Shown: positions 47,754 through 56,025 of the stretch, piece after piece
Layout: each line of letters starts with the position of its first letter
How positions within the stretch are numbered: position 1 is the first letter of the stretch
Source of the DNA: JAPPHA01 sp963664045
GTDB taxonomy: Bacteria > Pseudomonadota > Alphaproteobacteria > Rhodobacterales > Rhodobacteraceae
DNA: 64,000 nt
Reading direction: 5' to 3'
Assembly: GCA_963664045.2 (NCBI GenBank)
Contig: CAXXGT010000006.1
Coordinates: forward strand, 124,001 to 188,000
Notes under the pieces: generated by a model
What the model saw: only the letters and a program-made list of their open reading frames with translations
Databases searched by the model: none
Told to the model about the DNA's origin: nothing
Made by a program: the position numbers and the translations under genes

Positions 47754-48410
47754 CTATTCCGCCGACGCAGTTGCCCGGGAAACGCCGATCATGGAGTCAC
47801 GGGTTATCAGTTCCGCCAACTCCGTCTCAGAGAGACCTTGGGTCCCTTCCGGACGGGCCGGAATGACAATGTAGCGCATGTCTGCAGTGCTGTCGTGGAC
47901 GCGCACCGTGACGTCGCCGGGAATTTCGAGGCCAAACTCCCTGAGCGTCGCACGCGGCGACTTGACGAGACGGGAGCGGTACGCTCGCTGTTTGTACCAG
48001 TCGGGCGGCAGGCCAAGCAGGTTTCGGGGGTAACAGGAACACAACGTACAAACGATGACATTGTGGACGTTCCGGGTGTTTTCGACGGCAATCAGGCGGA
48101 GCCCGCCGGGCTCGAACCCCATTTCCTCCATGGCAGCACTCGCATCCGCGAGCATTCTCCGGCGGAAACCATCATCGACCCAGGCGCGTGCGACCAATCG
48201 TGCGCCGTTGGCCGGTGTTCTCCGATCCATGGCTTCAATTGTCGCGTTGATCTCACCCGGGGTGGTCACGCCTTTTTGGACAAGAAGTTCCCGTACCGAG
48301 ATTTCCATGTTTTGCCAGTAGGTTAACGGATAATTTTCATCAGATTGTGCGGAATGATGGTGTCCGTCCGACGAGGCCGGCCCTTGCAGTTGTTCCGGAT
48401 CAGGCAGCAT
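47754..48410 (-). CDS. Nitrile hydratase-type alpha (metal) subunit
   Basis: A 218-residue subunit with the metal-binding motif VCTLCSCYP. The two later Cys are oxidised in active enzymes, and the Thr of CTLCSC is the mark of cobalt-type nitrile hydratases and thiocyanate hydrolase. WVDDGFRRRMLADASAAMEE and VVENTxxVHNVIV-like context fit the family. The ATG at 48410 lies inside the end of the small beta-type gene (11-base overlap). The substrate is unknown: nitriles, thiocyanate and modified nucleosides are known for relatives. Confidence 0.9.
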   Translation of the reverse strand: MLPDPEQLQGPASSDGHHHSAQSDENYPLTYWQNMEISVRELLVQKGVTTPGEINATIEAMDRRTPANGARLVARAWVDDGFRRRMLADASAAMEEMGFEPGGLRLIAVENTRNVHNVIVCTLCSCYPRNLLGLPPDWYKQRAYRSRLVKSPRATLREFGLEIPGDVTVRVHDSTADMRYIVIPARPEGTQGLSETELAELITRDSMIGVSRATASAE

Positions 48411-48705
48411 CGGACCATTCAATCCGTTCGAGCCAATGCGCAAAAATCTCCGCATCAAGCGTATCGTCGGGGCATTCGCAATCCTCGCCCCAGATCTCGT
48501 GCATCGTGAACCGCACGCGCATTAGTTCGACGTCGCCGGATTTCAATCCGTAGGCAAGTTGTTCGGGGTTCAGTGTGCGTCCGAGTCGACGTTCGATGAC
48601 TCCGTTCTTCCCCCGAAGGTACCAGGGAGTGCGGACATGGCCGGGCGGAATCAATGCCCGAACACGCACCTTGCCACCGCGGTTCAGCTTGGCAGCATTC
48701 GCCAT
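48400..48705 (-). CDS. Nitrile hydratase beta C-terminal (SH3-like) subunit
   Basis: A 101-residue protein equal to the SH3-like barrel at the C-terminus of nitrile hydratase beta subunits: GGKVRVRALIPPGHVRTPWY, then RGKNGVIERRLG and VRFTMHEIWGED. The ATG at 48705 has GGGGA 8 bases upstream, so independent translation is plausible. It overlaps alpha at its end. Whether it is a natural separate subunit, as in thiocyanate hydrolase and toyocamycin nitrile hydratase, or the broken half of a fused beta gene is not settled. Confidence 0.8.
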   Translation of the reverse strand: MANAAKLNRGGKVRVRALIPPGHVRTPWYLRGKNGVIERRLGRTLNPEQLAYGLKSGDVELMRVRFTMHEIWGEDCECPDDTLDAEIFAHWLERIEWSDAA

Positions 48706-49042
48706 AGGTCGATCCCCGTTCCCGGACCTCCGACAGTTTCGCGGCAAGTTCTTCAGTTGAATAAACGCCGGTTTCGACCAGTACCCGGTTGACCGCGAAT
48801 ATCCAGCGTTCGTAGTAACTCATGGTCTCGAAAGCGTTTTCGCCCATTTCTTCCAGCACGCGGCGAAGCTGGTCCACGGTGAACAAGCCTTTTCGGCTCG
48901 CGATCACCATGAGCGCATCGACGCGCTTTTCCCAGAACGCATATTCGTGTTCATCACCGGCGACGGGCCCCGAGTCCTGACCACCCATGTCATGCCACTG
49001 TCGACCGAGAAATTCGTTCATGCGCGCAGGTTTATTCTGCAT
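48455..49042 (-). CDS. Nitrile hydratase beta N-terminal part, reading out of frame at its 3' end
   Basis: From the ATG at 49021 (or 49042) the product reads MNEFLGRQWHDMGGQDSGPV and AFWEKRVDALMVIASRKGLF, then MSYYERWIFAVNRVLVETGV, the helical N-terminal part of nitrile hydratase beta. After KLSEVRERGS (about 48710) the rest, to the stop at 48455, lies inside the SH3-like gene in another frame and is low-quality Arg-rich sequence. Either a natural stop was lost or one base was gained or lost at about 48706, splitting a fused beta gene. Confidence 0.7.
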   Translation of the reverse strand: MQNKPARMNEFLGRQWHDMGGQDSGPVAGDEHEYAFWEKRVDALMVIASRKGLFTVDQLRRVLEEMGENAFETMSYYERWIFAVNRVLVETGVYSTEELAAKLSEVRERGSTYGECCQAEPRWQGACSGIDSARPCPHSLVPSGEERSHRTSTRTHTEPRTTCLRIEIRRRRTNARAVHDARDLGRGLRMPRRYA

Positions 49043-49285
49043 GGAAAAGGCTATCAATCGCCAATTCAGCTGAATCTCCTCAAAACGTATTTCGCCAAAG
49101 ATAGAGGTGTGGACGCTGCTTCCAACAGTGAGCAGCGAAGGAAATCGTCCGGCTTAACGAGGCGCTCGATCAATGTGTCGCCGATTAGCTCGTCCGGGAA
49201 CGGCAACCGGGCCGTCAACCGGCAAACGGGGACGCACCCAGACCAGGGGGGGAGGGGCGAGCACTCGCAGTTGAGAAGTTCGTGG

Positions 49286-51598
49286 TCACGGGCCAAAGGG
49301 TGTGCGCACCACGAATGCGCAATCTGTCATGGATCTGAGACGGTCGTATGAAGATGCGCGGTCAGCCAGGCATAGACGCAGCCGGAATGGTGCCGCGTCG
49401 GAGACCCGAACCGGGAAGTTGGTGTCCCAATGCGTGTTGACGGACCAGAAGCTCCCGCCGCGGATTTCGCCAAGGTCCCGGTGCGGGTGTCGGTATCTTG
49501 GACCGTTCGGTTGGAAGAGTGGCGCGTCCGGACTGGCTACGATTAGGGTAGATTCCGGGTTCCCGGCAAGCGCGATGCCGGCCTGAACGCTCTGCCAGCC
49601 AAGGCTTGACGATGCCACGTGCTGTGTTGCCTCGACCCAACCGTCCCCGGTGTCCAGAAGGACCACATGGTCAAAGCCATGCACCGACACATCCCAGTTG
49701 ATCGAGAATGCCCTATTCGCGCTTGCACAATACTGCATAGCCATCAGCGTTGGCCGACCGGAGCCTCCAGGCAGGCGCCAGACCGCCAAGACCCGAATGC
49801 CCGAGGTGAAGTTGATCTCGACCGGTTGCGCGCCTCCGCCCGCTTCTGCGATTGGCAGACCCAACCGCACCTCAGCCGTGTCGCCTTCGAACAGGTCGTT
49901 CGGGTTCCAGCCCATCGGCGTTTCGGAGCGTTCCCAATACGGTGCCTGGAAAATGTCCCGTTGCGTGAACCCGTCCTGCAAGTATTGGACACTGGGGTAA
50001 AAAGTCGGGGCTCCGACGACGCTGTGACCTGAGGCCCTGTCGATCCATTGGGCGAGCCCACCGGTTGTCGGACAGATTTCAAGGCGCGCGAAGGCGTTCT
50101 CAATCCAGCCCTGCCCCACCTGACATTCCTGATCTGCGACCCGTGTAGGGCGCAGGGTTGCGACGGCACCCGGTGCAAGATCGGTCCGGATTCGGTGCTG
50201 GCCGTCAGGTGCACGATCCTGTTGCGCGTCTGTCCAGCCATCGTCGCCCAAACCCGGAAAGTATTCGTTGGTTGCGAATGACTGCGGGATCGAGATCTGT
50301 GGCCCGGCACCCCTGTCGATCGGGACCGGCATGTCGACGGCAAGTTCCACGCCCCCGGTGTTGGCCACCCAATATGCCTGTTCATCCGGGCCGAGCGTGG
50401 GATGCGAGAACTGGTCGAACCCTGGATCCCCCTCCACAGGATTTCCGGCTGCCGCCGCCTTTCGGCGCGAAGACGTCGCGGTCAACCTGAGTGCAAGTGC
50501 GAAGGCCCGGTAAGCGTGGTTCGAATTCTGGGTGCGCTGTGCTGTGGCGAAAATGCTATCGGGGGACGTGCCTGCGCTATGCGCGCCCCAGGTGTGTTCG
50601 TCATAAAGCGACAGAGCTTCGATGAACTCTGCGAACGCCGGATCACTGTCTCCACCCATGGCTTCGATCGCGGGCAAGAGCCGCTCCGCCGCGCGGGCAG
50701 CGGCGGTTTCCAGTGGTGCCGAGGCGACGCCGTCGCACCAGCTGTCCATCCATTCACCACTCTGGTGCGGCAGGTCCTGCCGCTGCGCACGGATGATGTC
50801 AGCCAGTCGGTCTAGCGTCACGATCTCCATCTTGACGTTTTCGCGGACGTTCCAGTCCTGCACCGCGTCGCTCAGATGCAGGTCGGGAAAGACATTGTCG
50901 CCGTTGGCGGCATTGGTGACCGTCAGAACCGAAAAGTCGAAGGGCCAGCGATCGCTCGCCGCGTGCCGGTCGAGGATCGTCTGAAGCTCTGCCCGATCTT
51001 GTTCGCCCTTTCGCGACAGCCGCAGGAACCCGCCGAGTCCGTAATGTTCGCCCTGAAGGACCAGCAGGCTGCCGCCCGAGCGATTCTCCCAATGCCAGGC
51101 TGAAGGCACGTGCCTGCCCCAGTACCCCCGGTGCGGGTTCTGCTGCGTCATCAGGAAATCGACGCCACGCTCCGCAAGAAGGTCGTTCCAGAACCAGGCC
51201 AGGCCGTTCACATCGCATTGCATCGCGGAACGAACGGTTATCTCGAACTCTTCCCGGAGCGCGTCGATGTCCTTCAGCGTCTGGATGGCGAGAGGCTTCG
51301 ATACCAGTGGTGTCCAGTGATACCGAAGTGCCCCGACCGATATCCGCCCCGCATCGTGCAGAGCCTTGAACCGGTCGACGTTCCGCGCGCTGGTGTTGCG
51401 CAGGTAACCAAGCGTTGTCGAGGTCACCTCGCAGGTCCAGCGCTGTTGTGCGCCCTCGGGCGCATCCGCCGTGGCTTCGCAAACGTCCAGGGCTAGGTCG
51501 AGGATATCCCGGTGATGAAGAAGTACTGCGGCAAGGTGATCGGTGTAACCGAAATCCGTGTGGGTTTGGCTCAGCAGATAAATTTTGCGGATCGGCAT
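49286..51598 (-). CDS. GH38-like glycoside hydrolase (alpha-mannosidase superfamily)
   Basis: A 770-residue cytoplasmic-looking protein without a signal peptide. The N-terminus IYLLSQTHTDFGYTDH has the His-x-Asp metal site of GH38 N-terminal domains. AMQCDVNGLAWFWNDLLAER includes the Asp at the nucleophile position, and LYDEHTWGAH matches the conserved DEHxWGxH site. The C-terminal half is beta-rich, as in the GH38 family. It starts 3 bases after the upstream gene. The exact sugar cannot be told; relatives are often annotated only as DUF5054-type or GH38-like. Confidence 0.75.
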   Translation of the reverse strand: MPIRKIYLLSQTHTDFGYTDHLAAVLLHHRDILDLALDVCEATADAPEGAQQRWTCEVTSTTLGYLRNTSARNVDRFKALHDAGRISVGALRYHWTPLVSKPLAIQTLKDIDALREEFEITVRSAMQCDVNGLAWFWNDLLAERGVDFLMTQQNPHRGYWGRHVPSAWHWENRSGGSLLVLQGEHYGLGGFLRLSRKGEQDRAELQTILDRHAASDRWPFDFSVLTVTNAANGDNVFPDLHLSDAVQDWNVRENVKMEIVTLDRLADIIRAQRQDLPHQSGEWMDSWCDGVASAPLETAAARAAERLLPAIEAMGGDSDPAFAEFIEALSLYDEHTWGAHSAGTSPDSIFATAQRTQNSNHAYRAFALALRLTATSSRRKAAAAGNPVEGDPGFDQFSHPTLGPDEQAYWVANTGGVELAVDMPVPIDRGAGPQISIPQSFATNEYFPGLGDDGWTDAQQDRAPDGQHRIRTDLAPGAVATLRPTRVADQECQVGQGWIENAFARLEICPTTGGLAQWIDRASGHSVVGAPTFYPSVQYLQDGFTQRDIFQAPYWERSETPMGWNPNDLFEGDTAEVRLGLPIAEAGGGAQPVEINFTSGIRVLAVWRLPGGSGRPTLMAMQYCASANRAFSINWDVSVHGFDHVVLLDTGDGWVEATQHVASSSLGWQSVQAGIALAGNPESTLIVASPDAPLFQPNGPRYRHPHRDLGEIRGGSFWSVNTHWDTNFPVRVSDAAPFRLRLCLADRASSYDRLRSMTDCAFVVRTPFGP

Positions 51599-51601
51599 GG
51601 T

Positions 51602-52405
51602 TCAGAGATACTCGACCGCGACCGCGTAGGTCGTTGCGAAGGTCTGACCCGCCCTGAATTGACCCGCGGTCGGGAATCCGCCGGGGGCGGTCGGATTGCT
51701 GGGGTTGCGGGCTGCCCGGGGGCCGAATCCGAAGCCGAGCGGCAAGGTCGAAATGCCGATTGTCCCGGTGCCTGCCGGCACCTGATCCAGCGAAGCCACA
51801 GTCGCACCCTGGTTGAGCCGGGACACGCCGGGTTCGACATGAAGCGGGAAGATGCGGCCGTGGCCGAACGGTCCGGGGTCCAGGGCCAGTGCACCTGTTT
51901 GGGCCGGCAACCGGAACACCGAATGACGTGCGACAGGATGGGCGGTATCCGCACGTACTTCGAAGGTGAGGGTGATATCGACCCGCGCCTCGCTGGCGAC
52001 GCCGTCAATCCGCCGGGACAGGTGGCAGTTCGCATGGTCGGCGGGGTTGTCGATCGCGATTTCCAGTCCGCTATTGACGGTGTCGCCCAGCGACCAGTCG
52101 TTGTGGGAGGAATGACCGTTGAAATCTACCTCCGATCCAGGTGCATTAGCCGCCTGCCAGTCATAGGAGAGACCTTCCGGCGGGATCGGTGCGCCGAAGG
52201 GAACGCAAGGCCATTCACCCCGAAGCTGCTTGAGAATGTCCGGCAGCGCGTCGACGGCAGCACTTTCATCGTCGGACCACGGCGCCACGGCCGTCGGCTG
52301 CACCTCCCGGCCATCGTCCAGGCAAAACCCGATCGGGCCGAGCATCCCGGCGAGCGACTGAACTTCTGCTTCGCCGCGGTCCCATTCGCAGGTGAAAACC
52401 GACAC
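51602..52405 (-). CDS. Putative sugar-mutarotase-like protein
   Basis: A 267-residue beta-rich protein. Segments such as PPEGLSYDWQAANAPGSEVD, VDFNGHSSHNDWSLGDTVNS and VDITLTFEVRADTAHPVARH resemble the galactose-mutarotase/DUF4432-like fold, but the family match is loose. It stops 3 bases before the GH38-like gene and begins 4 bases after the truncated SMP-30 frame. A shared operon for a carbohydrate is likely. No catalytic residues were assigned. Confidence 0.45.
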   Translation of the reverse strand: MSVFTCEWDRGEAEVQSLAGMLGPIGFCLDDGREVQPTAVAPWSDDESAAVDALPDILKQLRGEWPCVPFGAPIPPEGLSYDWQAANAPGSEVDFNGHSSHNDWSLGDTVNSGLEIAIDNPADHANCHLSRRIDGVASEARVDITLTFEVRADTAHPVARHSVFRLPAQTGALALDPGPFGHGRIFPLHVEPGVSRLNQGATVASLDQVPAGTGTIGISTLPLGFGFGPRAARNPSNPTAPGGFPTAGQFRAGQTFATTYAVAVEYL

Positions 52406-52409
52406 CGCC

Positions 52410-53018
52410 TCAGATTCCGAAGCGGTAGGTCTTGGGGTCCCTTACGCCGACGTCCGTCGCCGGCAGGTCAACCACGGGGAGCTTGTTGGTTGCGGTGGCG
52501 ATATTGAGCGTGTGCCGGTCTGGAGCACCAACGATACGGGCGGTGATTTTGGTTGCCTGTAGCTCCCGCTGCCTGCCCACCGATCTGTTGGGGCCGTAGC
52601 GAATCAAACGCCCGCCGGCAATGCGTGTGTTCCAGACACAGCCGCAGCCGTCGATGCAAGCGGCATCGGGAAATCCGTGGTCTTTGGTGACAGCCCATTT
52701 GTCCTGCGTTAGCATGCTGTCCACGGCCGAACAGGTAGTGCGGAATTGGGTCTGGCGCAAGATTTCGCCAAGGACCATCTGGCCGCGGGATTCGTTCCAG
52801 GCGAGCGTGTTCATAATGCCGGAGGAGTCGTCTGTGATCCTTTGCACCGTTCCAGCCGGTGCAACGCGATAACGCGCGCCCGACGACCGGTCCATGACGC
52901 GCATGGAACTGTCCAGGTCCAGGTTCGTCTGCATTGTGCCGATCCAGATAGACCCGTCCGGGCCAATCGCGCCTTCGTTCCGGCGGTTGCCGTCGGGGTC
53001 CTCAAAGGTGGTCGCCAA
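52410..53018 (-). pseudogene. SMP-30/gluconolactonase-like protein, 5' truncated
   Basis: The frame encodes the C-terminal two thirds of an SMP-30/LRE beta-propeller: DPDGNRRNEGAIGPDGSIWI, then IMNTLAWNESR and GFPDAACIDGCGCVWNTRIA GGR. The metal-site regions NEG, NTLAW and FPDAACID are present. Upstream of the TTG at 53018 the matching frame hits a TGA within about 20 codons, and the N-terminal blades are missing next to infC. It is about 200 residues against a usual 290, so it is probably inactive. Confidence 0.65.
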
Positions 53019-53081
53019 GAGCGTAAAATACCGTGTTCAAGGCGCTTGGCCAGTTCCGGCGCGCACCGGGCTCATCATGTC

Positions 53082-53702
53082 TTACTTGCTTGGTCCAATC
53101 ACCATGACCATTTGCCGGCCCTCCAGTTTCGGCATGATCTCAACCTTTCCTGCCAGACCGACCGTCTCTGCAACCCGGTCGAGAACGGCGAGACCAAGGT
53201 TCTGGTGAGCCATTTCACGTCCCCGGAATCGCATGGTCACCTTGACCTTGTCCCCGTTCGAGAGAAACCGCATCACGTTGCGCATCTTGACGTCGAAGTC
53301 ATGGCTGTCCGTATTCGGACGAAACTTGACCTCTTTGACCTCGATGGTTTTCTGCTTTTTCCGGGCTTCCGATTCCCGTTTTTGGCGTTCGTACTTGAAC
53401 TTTCCGTAATCCATCACCTTGCAAACGGGAGGGTTGGCCGTAGGCGAAATTTCGACAAGGTCCAGTCCCGACTCGTGCGCGAGCTCAATTCCTCGCTCGG
53501 GATGAACGACTCCGACGTTTTGACCGTCGGGACCAATAAGTCGAATTTCAGGGGCGATTATGCGTTCGTTTACGCGGGGACCGGTGTCGCGCTGCGGTGG
53601 CGCGTGGTGGGGGCGTCGGGCTATTGGTTTCGTGTCCTCTGCTGCTATTACGCACTCATCAATATGCACTAAATCTCGCCGAATCAATGCATGCGGCGCC
53701 AT
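53082..53702 (-). CDS. infC: Translation initiation factor IF-3
   Basis: IF-3 binds the 30S subunit and checks start codons. The N-domain (RVNERIIAPEIRLIGPDGQN), basic linker (DYGKFKYERQKRESEARKKQ) and C-domain (VKEVKFRPNTDSHDFDVKMR, VTMRFRGREMAHQNLG) are complete. The open frame begins at 53702, but homology begins at about IARRPHHAPPQRDTGPRVNE. The likely real start is the ATA at 53624, 10 bases after AGAGGA, or the ATA at 53648. Rare start codons are known in infC, where IF-3 represses its own translation. Confidence 0.95.
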   Translation of the reverse strand: MAPHALIRRDLVHIDECVIAAEDTKPIARRPHHAPPQRDTGPRVNERIIAPEIRLIGPDGQNVGVVHPERGIELAHESGLDLVEISPTANPPVCKVMDYGKFKYERQKRESEARKKQKTIEVKEVKFRPNTDSHDFDVKMRNVMRFLSNGDKVKVTMRFRGREMAHQNLGLAVLDRVAETVGLAGKVEIMPKLEGRQMVMVIGPSK

Positions 53703-53798
53703 CTCTTTCCATATTCGGATACTGCGTCAACTGAATTTTAAGTTTATCGCCGTTTTATGACCAATCGTGGGGATATTATGGGGCCTTATATCGATTAC

Positions 53799-55159
53799 TT
53801 GACAGAGGATCACACCGCCGGTTTCCGGCCCCCGATCCGTTGATATTTCGAGCGTCTTGCGTACCGTGCGTGTGACGGGAACTTGATCCTTCCCGTCACC
53901 AAACGAACCTTGCGACAAAGGTCCGACCGCATGAGCGAGACTACCACGTACCGCAACATTATCTACCGGCTTCTGCCCGGTTCGAAGGCAAACGCACGGC
54001 GCCTGGCCGGACAGGCGGGCGCCTGCCGCTTCGTCTGGAACGAGATGCTGGGGAGGCACAATGCCGCCTACGAGGCTGCGAAGGAGAGCGGAGACAAGCC
54101 GCCGTCCGTTTCGTTCTTCTCGCTCGGCAAGGAGTTCACCGCACTGCGCAACGCAACGCCGTGGCTGGGGCAGTACGGGTTTGCGATCACCCGGTACTGC
54201 CTGAAGTACCGGGCCGATGCGTGGAAGAGGTTTTTCAGGGGCGAGGCGGAACATCCGCGCTTCAAGTCGAAATACGGAACACCCCCGTCGTTGACCATTC
54301 CCGACAAGGTCCACATCGGCGGCGACATGATCAGCATCCCGAAGATCGGTCCCATGCGCATCCGGCGGAAGGGTGGCAACCCGCACCCTGACGGCAGTCC
54401 CGTCCAGGCCGTGGTCAGGAAGGTCACCGGCAAATGGTATGTCACCGTCTGCTACGCGGTCGAGGCGGAGGAACGGCCCGACAACGGCACGGTTGCGGGG
54501 GTTGACATGAACGTCGGCCAGGTTGCGGTCGTGACGTCTGCGGGCGAGGCCGGGATCATCCCCGCGCCTCAGGCCGGCGATCTCGATGCGAAGATCGGGC
54601 GCAACCAGCGCAGGCTCGCGAGACAGCGCAAGGGATCGAGGCGCCGCGTGAAGACCAGGCTCCGCCTGCAGCGGCTGCACCGCAAGCGGGCGAACAGGCG
54701 TCGGAACTGGCAGCACAAGGCCAGCCGGAGAATCGCGGGCAGGGCCGGCACGGTGTTTGTCGAGAAGCTCAACACGGCGGGCATGACCCGCTCGGCCAGG
54801 GGCACGGCCGGGGAACCCGGCAGCAACGTGAAGGCGAAAGCCGGCCTGAACCGCGAGATCCTGGCGACGGGCTGGCATGGCCTGAAGGCAAAGCTCGCCT
54901 GCAAGTGCGCGGTGGTGGAGGTCGACCCGGCCTGCACGTCGCAGACCTGCAATGCGTGCGGACATGCGGACAAGGCGTCGCGGCGCACGCAATCAGACTT
55001 TGCATGCGTGGCCTGCGGCCATGCGGACAATGCGGACCTGAACGCGGCCCGCAACATCATGGCGTCCGGGATTGGCGCGTCTGCACGGCGAGGGGCGATT
55101 GCGCCGGCAACCCCTGCGACCCGTGAAACGGATCGGAAACTGGCGGCATGAACCGTCAA
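53799..55159 (+). mobile_element. Solitary TnpB (IS200/IS605-like) element, ends proposed
   Basis: One tnpB gene without tnpA, bracketed by a perfect 18-base inverted repeat: TTATATCGATTACTTGAC at 53786-53803 and GTCAAGTAATCGATATAA at 55155-55172. If cleavage follows the IS608 pattern (TTAC at the left, TCAA at the right), the element runs 53799-55159. Closing that site joins two arms into one 26-base perfect palindrome. The boundaries are inferred, not proven. Confidence 0.55.
53931..55151 (+). CDS. TnpB RNA-guided nuclease (IS200/IS605 family)
   Basis: A 406-residue TnpB starting MSETTTYRNIIYRLLPGSKA. The RuvC-type acids are visible: Asp192 in GVDMNVG, Glu278 in FVEKLN and Asp369 in ADNADLNAARN. 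The zinc finger has Cys340, Cys343, Cys359 and Cys362. A very basic stretch at 223-270 fits the RNA-contact region. TnpB proteins use a guide RNA made from the element's right end to cut DNA. All catalytic residues are present, so the protein may be active. No tnpA lies nearby, so mobility would need a partner in trans. A longer start at 53883 is in frame but unlike the family. Confidence 0.92.
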   Translation: MSETTTYRNIIYRLLPGSKANARRLAGQAGACRFVWNEMLGRHNAAYEAAKESGDKPPSVSFFSLGKEFTALRNATPWLGQYGFAITRYCLKYRADAWKRFFRGEAEHPRFKSKYGTPPSLTIPDKVHIGGDMISIPKIGPMRIRRKGGNPHPDGSPVQAVVRKVTGKWYVTVCYAVEAEERPDNGTVAGVDMNVGQVAVVTSAGEAGIIPAPQAGDLDAKIGRNQRRLARQRKGSRRRVKTRLRLQRLHRKRANRRRNWQHKASRRIAGRAGTVFVEKLNTAGMTRSARGTAGEPGSNVKAKAGLNREILATGWHGLKAKLACKCAVVEVDPACTSQTCNACGHADKASRRTQSDFACVACGHADNADLNAARNIMASGIGASARRGAIAPATPATRETDRKLAA

Positions 55160-55172
55160 GTAATCGATATAA

Positions 55173-55765
55173 TTCCCACATTGAGACGAGGCATAGCGCG
55201 CCCGGACGGCGCGACGAGCCGTCCTCGCGTGTGTCGATGCTGTGGCTGAAGACAGCATCCGTTGGGTCCAAGACAATGAGGAACGATTTGCACGGTGGTA
55301 TGGTTTGGCATCATGCATGAGATTGCACGCCGGCGATGACGACAACCCGCAGTCGGAACGTTCAGGTTCTGCGCCCGGCCGATGGAGGGCGGTCCATGAC
55401 GCGATCACGCTGACGAGGATAGGCGAAGACGCTCCGAGGGTACGGCTTCCAGTGGTGCAGGGCAGCGAGGCGAAGCCGAATTCGAGTCCTCGGCATGGCC
55501 GTTGTCGACTTGTGACAGGCAGTAAAACGGGGAAACTCATGGATTGGATGGCCTCCGGGCAGGTTGAATGGACCGAAGGTCGTCGACGACCTCGATGACC
55601 GGAAGAAACTCGGTTTTGCAAGCAGGAGTTTTCCGGGCAACCGGGATTTCCCGTCCACGTCACGATGGAGGCGGGAAGGAGCGAACGCGCGCGGCGGCAC
55701 GGAAACAGCACGGGGACGAATTGCCTTGCCTGTAACGGGAACATTCCATAGATCGGTTGGAGAAT
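55173..55765. other. Gap between the TnpB element and tRNA-Gly, nothing recognised
   Basis: About 590 bases with no convincing gene. Long minus-strand frames here arise by reading antisense through tRNA-Gly. Promoter elements for the tRNA must lie near the right end. Confidence 0.5.
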
Positions 55766-55839
55766 GCGGGCGTAGCTCAGGGGTAGAGCAACAGCCTTCC
55801 AAGCTGAAGACGTGGGTTCGATTCCCATCGCCCGCTCCA
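55766..55839 (+). tRNA. tRNA-Gly, anticodon TCC
   Basis: A full cloverleaf: acceptor GCGGGCG pairs with CGCCCGC, D-arm GCTC/GAGC, anticodon loop CTTCCAA giving TCC, T-arm GTGGG TTCGATT CCCAT, discriminator T and an encoded CCA. The first pair of the anticodon stem is an A-A mismatch. It reads GGA and GGG. Confidence 0.95.
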
Positions 55840-56025
55840 TTCCTCAATTGGTTTTTCCGCAAGAAAGCGTCGTTCGATCCGTTTCATGCCCCGGTTTGAG
55901 CAGACTTCTTGCCATGAATTTTTCTGGTTTCGCAGCATGACCAGATCAATGATTGGCGGGCGTTACCTCAAGATATGAGCAAGCCGGCATCGCCGTTATC
56001 AGCATGTACCGCCCGTTTGCGGCCC

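Noticed and set aside
54569..55840. 423-codon minus-strand open frame starting MERAMGIEPTSSAWKAVALP
   Set aside because: It is antisense to tRNA-Gly and tnpB. The start is the well-known false peptide produced by reading tRNA genes backwards.
55362..55862. Minus-strand frame with GDGNRTHVFSLEGCCSTPEL
   Set aside because: This is another antisense reading of the same tRNA.
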